Assembly: GCA_008932955.1 (NCBI GenBank)
Contig: WBXE01000080.1
Span: 1-10,114, forward strand
DNA length: 10,114 nucleotides
Source: Verrucomicrobiota bacterium
GTDB taxonomy: Bacteria > Verrucomicrobiota > Verrucomicrobiia > Verrucomicrobiales > Akkermansiaceae
Direction: 5' to 3'
Positions 6,080 to 10,114 of this stretch are shown piece after piece (within the stretch, counting starts at the first letter, position 1; each line of letters opens with the position of its first letter). The notes under the pieces were generated by a model, which was not told the origin of the DNA, did no database searches, and saw only the letters and a list, made by a program, of their open reading frames with translations. Position numbers and translations under genes: made by a program.

Positions 6080-6269
6080 GGGTGGCATTGGGGTGAAGGC
6101 TGAAATTGGCAATGAGATCTCACCGGAGGTGATGCCCAGCAGCCCCTCCACTAAGAGCGCTGAACCTATCTACCAACCCGTCTGGCGCAACCCTTTTGTT
6201 CGACTGAGCTTTTTGGCCACATTCACCTTGACGGGGCAACTGAGCGTCCTGATCCTCATCGCGGGGCGT
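6080..6269. other. Intergenic leader between divergent genes
   Basis: This 190-bp stretch separates the secreted-protein gene from the PRC/MgtE_N gene and must hold promoters for both. I see an 8-bp palindrome GAGATCTC (6114-6121) overlapping a small hairpin TCACC-GGA-GGTGA (6120-6132). I do not see a convincing -35/-10 pair or a recognisable M-box (Mg2+) riboswitch core. The downstream frame stays open through it and would encode a hydrophobic segment, which I think is chance. Confidence 0.4.
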
Positions 6270-7538
6270 ATGCGTTCATTCACCACATTCTATCTAAGCC
6301 GCATCATTGATACCAAGGCGTACGACGCCCACGGTAACTGCATTGGCGTGGTCAAGGATTTGTTAGTAGACGCTGACTCCTCAAACTACACCTCGGGCCA
6401 TCCTTCGGTCAACGGCATCAAGCTCAAACACAAAAAGCGCGTCTTCTTCCTCGCTTTCCGCCATTTCCGCATCGAAAAATCCGCCGGTAAATTAAAAGTC
6501 GTCTGCGACCAGCTCACCGACTTGCCGGCCAGCCACATCGATGGCGACCTGTATCTGGTGGATAGCGTGTTGGACAAGCAAATCGTCGATCTCAACGGCC
6601 GCAAATTGGTTCGCGTCAACGATGTGCGCCTAGTTTCCATTGTCAATGGCACCTACGCCGTGGCGGTGGACATCGGCATCGAGGGCCTGTTGCGCCGGGT
6701 CGGCATCGCCAAGCCAATCAAATCCCTCGCCTCTCTGTGCGGAGCCAACCTGCCCGCCAAGTTCATTTTGTGGGAAGATGTGGCGGCTATCGATTTTTCC
6801 AACCTCAACATCAAGCTATCAAAAAGCCACGCCCGCCTGCAGACGCTGCATCCCTCAGATTTGGCTGACATCATCGAGGACTTGGGCCGCCAGGCCAGCG
6901 CGGAGGTGTTCTCCTCGCTCGATGAGGAAAAGGCTGCGGACGTGCTAGAGGAGTTGGAGGTTGACGCTCAGGTGCGCATCATTGAAAGCCTGTCGATAGA
7001 AAAGGCCGCCGACGTACTCGACAAGATGCCAGCTGACGAGGTGGCGGATATTTTCGATGCATTGGAAGACGACAAGGTGGAACTGCTGCTCAAGGAGATG
7101 GGCGAAGACACCTCGCAGGAAGTCCGCGAACTGCTGTATTATCCAGATGATTCGGTCGGCAGCATCATGTCCACCGAGGTTTTGTCATTCAACCAAAACG
7201 CCACCATCGGCGAGGTGCTCGCCGACTTGCGGGAGAAGCGACCAGAGGCGGAGGCCTTGTACAGCCTCTTTGTGACCGACAAGGCCGAGGTGCTCATAGC
7301 CACCTTTTCGCTGCGCGACCTAGTGATTCATCCCGCCGAGATGAAAATCAGCCAGATCATGCAACCGGCACCGGTGCATCTGAGTGACTATCAAGGCATC
7401 ACCGAGATTGCCGAAATTGTCTCCAAATACAATCTGCTGGCCATCCCAGTCGTGGACCGCCACAACGTGCTCCAAGGCATGGTGGTCATTGATGACGTTA
7501 TTGATGACCTGATGGGCGAGCGCCGGACTAACAAGTAG
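6270..7538 (+). CDS. PRC-barrel / MgtE_N / CBS-pair protein lacking the MgtE channel domain
   Basis: This predicted 422-residue soluble protein has the cytoplasmic half of an MgtE Mg2+ channel behind PRC-barrel modules. Residues ~1-60 (FYLSRIIDTKAYD...CIGVVKDLLVD) and ~90-150 (LVDSVLDKQIVDLNGRKLVRVNDVRLV) look like two PRC barrels. From LHPSDLADIIEDLG (193) runs the acidic superhelical MgtE_N domain with repeated E-KAADVLEEL-type helices. From SVGSIMSTEV (295) comes a CBS pair, ending GMVVIDDVIDDLMGE. In MgtE this last phrase leads into the plug helix and transmembrane domain; here the protein simply stops. In MgtE these domains bind Mg2+ and gate the pore, so it is inferred to sense divalent cations for the transporter gene 15 bp downstream. 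The ATG at 6270 follows a GGGG stretch and begins directly at the PRC motif; in-frame ATGs at 6078 and 6132 are possible. Confidence 0.85.
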   Translation: MRSFTTFYLSRIIDTKAYDAHGNCIGVVKDLLVDADSSNYTSGHPSVNGIKLKHKKRVFFLAFRHFRIEKSAGKLKVVCDQLTDLPASHIDGDLYLVDSVLDKQIVDLNGRKLVRVNDVRLVSIVNGTYAVAVDIGIEGLLRRVGIAKPIKSLASLCGANLPAKFILWEDVAAIDFSNLNIKLSKSHARLQTLHPSDLADIIEDLGRQASAEVFSSLDEEKAADVLEELEVDAQVRIIESLSIEKAADVLDKMPADEVADIFDALEDDKVELLLKEMGEDTSQEVRELLYYPDDSVGSIMSTEVLSFNQNATIGEVLADLREKRPEAEALYSLFVTDKAEVLIATFSLRDLVIHPAEMKISQIMQPAPVHLSDYQGITEIAEIVSKYNLLAIPVVDRHNVLQGMVVIDDVIDDLMGERRTNK

Positions 7539-7553
7539 GATTTTTTTTGCAGC

Positions 7554-8795
7554 ATGTTCAGGAACAAGAAAACCTTATATCAGAGAATTGGCTTGTTCCT
7601 AGCGATTCTTGGACCAGGGATCATCACCGGCAGCGTGGACAACGACGCGGGGGGGATTACCACCTATGCGGTGGCAGGCGCAGAGTACGGCTACAATCTG
7701 CTGTGGACGCTCATCCCGTCATTTGTGGTGCTGGTGGTCATTCAAGAAATGAATGCGCGGATGGGCATTGTTACAGGCAAGGGCTTGGCCGACCTGATCC
7801 GGGAGAACGCTGGGGTGAAGATTACTTTCTTCATCTTCATTGGGTTGCTGATCGCCGACATCGGCAATACCACCACCGAGTTCGCCGGAGTCGCCGGCAG
7901 CATGGAGGTGTTCGGCGTGAGCAAATATGTATCCGTGCCCATCGTGGGCTTTCTGGTGTGGTTCCTGGTGGTGAAGGGCACCTACAAATTCGCCGAGCGC
8001 ATATTCCTGATCTTCAGTGTGTCGCTGCTGATGTATGTGGTTTCAGCAATGATGGGCAAGCCGAATTGGGGGGAGATCGGCCACGCGGTGATCCATCCGA
8101 AGTTCGAGATCAACACCAAGAGCATGGCCATGATCATTGGCATTATCGGCACCACCATCGCCCCGTGGATGCAATTCTACATGCAATCCTCCGTCATTGA
8201 AAAGGGCCTTAAGATGAAGAATTATGGCTACTCGCTCATCGATATTGTTGTAGGCTGCGTGGCCACCGTGGTGGTCGCCTTTTTCATCATCGTCGCCTGC
8301 GCCTCCACCTTGCATGTCAATGGCATCCAAATCAACGAGGCGAAAGACGCGGCGTTGGCGCTCAAGCCGCTGGCCGGGGCGTTTGCCTCGCAGGTATTTG
8401 CCTTCGGATTATTCATAGCCTCGATTTTTTCTGCGACGATTTTGCCGCTAGCGACTGCCTTTTATGTATGCGAGGCATTTGGCTTCGAGGCTGGCATTGA
8501 CAAAAAGTGGGACGAGGCCAAAGAGTTTTACGTGCTCTACACCGGCATTTTGCTACTCTCGGCGCTCATCATCCTGGTGCCCAACGCGCCGCTCATTGCC
8601 ATTTCGCTGTGGTCACAGGTGCTCAACGGTCTGCTTCTGCCGCTGGTTCTGGTGTGCATGATCCTGTTGGTTAACAACAAGAAGATCATGGGCCAATACG
8701 TCAACAATCGCTTCAACAACCTCATCGGCTGGAGCGCCGTCGTCGTGCTCATCGGCTTGTCGCTACTGCTCATCTTCCTGCCCTTGTTCGGGTGA
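7554..8795 (+). CDS. NRAMP-family divalent metal transporter, NRMT-like (probable Mg2+/Mn2+ uptake)
   Basis: This 413-residue polytopic inner-membrane protein has about 11 hydrophobic segments and the LeuT-fold NRAMP signature. TM1 reads GPGIITGSVDNDAGGITTY (20-38). Aligning D31-A32-G33-G34 with the canonical DPGN keeps the Asp but loses Pro and the metal-binding Asn. TM6 reads GTTIAPWMQFYMQS (199-212) where canonical proteins have a GA-x-x-MPH motif, so the metal-ligand Met becomes Ala203 and the His becomes Trp205. Loss of that Met is a mark of NRAMP-related Mg2+ transporters (NrmT of Clostridium acetobutylicum and relatives). The upstream gene supplies an MgtE-type sensor 15 bp away, so the pair fits Mg2+ uptake; Mn2+ or Fe2+ cannot be excluded. 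The spacer holds a run of eight T. NRAMP membership is secure; the substrate is inferred. Confidence 0.9.
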   Translation: MFRNKKTLYQRIGLFLAILGPGIITGSVDNDAGGITTYAVAGAEYGYNLLWTLIPSFVVLVVIQEMNARMGIVTGKGLADLIRENAGVKITFFIFIGLLIADIGNTTTEFAGVAGSMEVFGVSKYVSVPIVGFLVWFLVVKGTYKFAERIFLIFSVSLLMYVVSAMMGKPNWGEIGHAVIHPKFEINTKSMAMIIGIIGTTIAPWMQFYMQSSVIEKGLKMKNYGYSLIDIVVGCVATVVVAFFIIVACASTLHVNGIQINEAKDAALALKPLAGAFASQVFAFGLFIASIFSATILPLATAFYVCEAFGFEAGIDKKWDEAKEFYVLYTGILLLSALIILVPNAPLIAISLWSQVLNGLLLPLVLVCMILLVNNKKIMGQYVNNRFNNLIGWSAVVVLIGLSLLLIFLPLFG

Positions 8796-8865
8796 GCCCC
8801 CGCACCATCATCCTTGTCTCACAACCTCTGAGAGCGGTTGACACCTGAGGTAAATTGTCATCGCG

Positions 8866-9669
8866 ATGCCGAAAATCGTCATTCTATCCGATATTCACGC
8901 CAATGAACCGGCGCTCAAGGCGGTCCTGCGGGAGGTGGCCAAGAGCAAGGTCGACCGGGTGGTGTGCGGTGGCGACACGGTGGGCTATGGTGCGAGTTCC
9001 AATGCCTGTGTGAGCCGACTGCGCAAAGTCAGCGCCACCAGCGTGATGGGCAATCACGATTATTACACCCATTGTCTGCTCGTGGATCGCACGGCACTGC
9101 CGGCCAACCGGGATTGGCGCAAAAACCCGGTTTGGGCCGGGGTGGCCGAAGCCGCCCGCACCTTGAGCGACGAGAATGCCGCCTGGCTGCGCACCTTGCC
9201 GCGTGAGTTAGTTATTCCCGGTGGCGTGCTCGCCCATGCCGCCTTGCACCAACACCCGGAGCAATGGCCGTATCAACGCTCACTGGCCGATGCCTTGCCA
9301 ACCTTGGCGCTCTTGCGCGAGTCGGCACGCGGGATCGGGTTTTTCGGCCACACCCACCGCCAAGAGATTTTTTTTGAGCCCACTGCGGCGGTGTCACCGG
9401 AGTGGCTGAGCGCCACCCGCGTGCATCTGCCCGAGGGCGTCGTTTGCGCGGTGATGGTCGGTTCGGTCGGCCAGCCCCGCGACGGCGATCTGCGCGCGGC
9501 CTGGACGCTGTGGGATTCCGATACCCGGGTGCTGGAGTTTCGCCACAGCGATTACCCCGCCATGACGGCCGCGCAGGAAATCGTCGCCGCTGACCTGCCG
9601 GTGGAATCCGCGCTGCGCTTGCTCGACGATGACAGTGTGCGGGAATTCCGCCGCAGGATCGGAATGTGA
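8866..9669 (+). CDS. YfcE-like metallophosphoesterase (calcineurin-like phosphatase)
   Basis: This 267-residue cytoplasmic enzyme has all dinuclear metal-site motifs of the calcineurin-like superfamily: LSDIHAN (7-13, D9 and H11), GGDTVGYG (35-42, D37), GNHDYY (62-67, N63 and H64), H124 in LAHAALHQHP, and FGHTHRQ with H162 and H164. A VGSVGQPRDGD segment follows, the usual closing signature of the family. It should hydrolyse a phosphomonoester or phosphodiester using two metal ions; the natural substrate cannot be read from sequence. Length and motif order fit the serine/threonine-phosphatase-like or YfcE-like group, and no key residue is missing. It lies 70 bp after the transporter gene on the same strand and may be read through from it, or have its own promoter. 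No clear Shine-Dalgarno site precedes the ATG. Confidence 0.9.
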   Translation: MPKIVILSDIHANEPALKAVLREVAKSKVDRVVCGGDTVGYGASSNACVSRLRKVSATSVMGNHDYYTHCLLVDRTALPANRDWRKNPVWAGVAEAARTLSDENAAWLRTLPRELVIPGGVLAHAALHQHPEQWPYQRSLADALPTLALLRESARGIGFFGHTHRQEIFFEPTAAVSPEWLSATRVHLPEGVVCAVMVGSVGQPRDGDLRAAWTLWDSDTRVLEFRHSDYPAMTAAQEIVAADLPVESALRLLDDDSVREFRRRIGM

Positions 9670-9690
9670 AGCGATGCTGCCTGGCTGGGG

Positions 9691-9729
9691 GGTATTTTAG
9701 ACTTGCACCGCAGCAGGTATTTTCTACTT
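9691..9729 (+). repeat. Two imperfect 14-bp direct repeats, GGTATTTTnnACTT
   Basis: GGTATTTTAGACTT (9691-9704) recurs as GGTATTTTCTACTT (9716-9729), 12 of 14 identical and 25 bp apart; a shorter relative AGTATTTTT follows at 9757-9765. The spacing and AT-rich core, upstream of the small gene at 9801, suggest promoter or binding-site copies, but no -35 box is evident. Confidence 0.45.
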
Positions 9730-9766
9730 TGTAGATGCCTCCAGCCACTTGTACCCAGTATTTTTA

Positions 9767-9783
9767 ATGACGGGGGGCGTCAT
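9767..9783 (+). promoter_or_regulatory. Hairpin with G5 loop in the leader of the small gene
   Basis: ATGACG (9767-9772) and CGTCAT (9778-9783) form a perfect 6-bp stem closing a loop of five G. It ends 17 nt before the ATG at 9801, near enough to influence translation if transcribed. Function is unknown. Confidence 0.35.
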
Positions 9784-9800
9784 CTCAGCCACTACAACCT

Positions 9801-9968
9801 ATGAAACCTCTCGAAAAAATCACCCTGCTGGCAGTGACCGCGGTCTACGTCGGTTATTTCGTTCAGCAGGCTGTGCGGACCCGGGCCGAGCGCTTGTTCC
9901 GCCTCGCCGCAGGCGAAAGCCCCTACGAACGCATCCATCCCAAACCCCTCAGGCCCAAGTCCGCCTGA
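9801..9968 (+). CDS. Small single-pass membrane protein, 55 residues
   Basis: This short frame encodes MKPLEKITLLAVTAVYVGYF and then a basic, polar tail ending in KPLRPKSA before TGA 9966-9968. Residues ~7-25 form one hydrophobic helix; the following R26, R28, R31 and R34 suggest an N-out, C-in anchor with a short cytoplasmic tail. Codon third positions are GC-rich, like the neighbouring genes, which supports real coding in this frame over an overlapping 80-codon frame that has no such pattern. It follows the metallophosphoesterase by 131 bp on the same strand. No strong ribosome binding site is seen. I do not recognise a family; small anchors of this kind are often subunits or regulators of membrane complexes, but nothing here says which. 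Confidence 0.6.
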   Translation: MKPLEKITLLAVTAVYVGYFVQQAVRTRAERLFRLAAGESPYERIHPKPLRPKSA

Positions 9969-9972
9969 GCAC

Positions 9973-10044
9973 AGCGGCGGCTGCGGGCTAAGGGGCGCGC
10001 AAGAATCTCTGTCGCATTGTAGCGGCTCGTCTACAACCGCCGCT
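9973..10044. repeat. Nested and interlocked inverted repeats
   Basis: AGCGGCGG (9973-9980) is complementary to CCGCCGCT (10037-10044). Inside lies TTGTAG (10017-10022) with CTACAA (10031-10036). On the minus strand AGCGGC can also pair with GCCGCT across the TTGTAG arm, so two stems interlock, sharing two bases. It resembles an extragenic palindromic repeat, and sits between the small gene and a possible minus-strand 3' end. Confidence 0.5.
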
Positions 10045-10114
10045 GCCCTTGAGCCGCCAATAAACCCGCCGCCCGCCGATACTCGCCAGCAAGCTGGCTC
10101 GGCCTGGCGGCAGC
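10031..10114 (-). CDS. Possible 3' end of a minus-strand gene (partial)
   Basis: Read from the right edge on the minus strand, 27 codons stay open to a TAG at 10033-10031, giving an Ala/Arg/Leu-rich tail with LAGEYRRAAGLLAAQGQ, helical in character. Codon use is GC-rich in the third position. The stretch is too short to name a family, and an open frame of this length in GC-rich DNA can be chance. If real, its stop lies inside the palindromic repeat, which could act as its terminator. Confidence 0.3.
   Translation of the reverse strand, partial: AAARPSQLAGEYRRAAGLLAAQGQRRL

Noticed and set aside
6080..6269. M-box (Mg2+) riboswitch before the sensor/transporter genes
   Set aside because: The conserved M-box core elements I know are not visible. 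A covariance-model search would settle it.
7547..8200. Open frame overlapping the NRAMP gene in another frame
   Set aside because: It is Arg/His/Gly-rich shadow sequence of the transporter, without hydrophobic or domain structure of its own.
8838..8843. Promoter -35 box TTGACA before the metallophosphoesterase
   Set aside because: The hexamer is perfect, but no acceptable -10 lies 16-18 bp downstream before the ATG.
9716..9736. CRISPR (Cas12a-type) repeat
   Set aside because: The TTTCTAC-TTT-GTAGAT shape matches a Cas12a handle, but it occurs once, with no second repeat, spacer pattern or cas gene in the window.

Overview
The window reads as ordinary chromosomal DNA from a GC-rich, Gram-negative-type bacterium. 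The gene set (a betaine-lipid btaAB pair, a channel-less MgtE-type sensor beside an NRAMP-related transporter, a GH67-like glycosidase, a Lys-type phosphofructokinase, GGAGCGCC/GCCGGC palindromic repeats, and few clear Shine-Dalgarno sites) most resembles Verrucomicrobiota or a related PVC lineage. This assignment is an inference from gene content only. There is no rRNA, tRNA, integrase, transposase or CRISPR array.

Layout, left to right. (1) Positions 1-1931, plus strand: the 3' end of a probable glycosyltransferase, followed 5 bp later by a cytoplasmic GH67-like protein with a very basic tail. (2) Positions 1941-3742, minus strand: btaA and btaB, joined by an ATGA overlap, which should make a diacylglyceryl-homoserine-type betaine lipid. 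Their 3' end meets the plus-strand unit at a 9-bp hairpin. (3) Positions 3743-4028: a gene-free leader holding a TGTGAC palindrome cluster, a perfect TGCCACGTGGCA palindrome, a Pho-box-like direct repeat and a 10-bp GC hairpin. (4) Positions 4029-5153, minus strand: a phosphofructokinase with an unusual GGGG/K substrate-site signature and a 16-bp palindrome just before its start. (5) Positions 5259-5307: a REP/BIME-like palindromic repeat. (6) Positions 5342-6079, minus strand: an unrecognised secreted protein. (7) Positions 6270-8795, plus strand: a PRC-barrel/MgtE_N/CBS protein that stops where the MgtE channel would begin, followed 15 bp later by an NRAMP-family transporter lacking the canonical metal-site Asn and Met. 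The pair looks like a divalent-cation (probably Mg2+) uptake unit with a separate sensor. (8) Positions 8866-9669, plus strand: a YfcE-like metallophosphoesterase. (9) Positions 9670-10114: a leader rich in short repeats and hairpins, a 55-residue membrane-anchored micro-protein, an interlocked inverted repeat, and possibly the 3' end of a minus-strand gene.

The strongest candidates for something under-described are the split MgtE-sensor/NRAMP-transporter pair, and the btaAB operon with its structured promoter region. Low-phosphate membrane remodelling is the known role of btaAB in alphaproteobacteria. No defence system or mobile element is visible.
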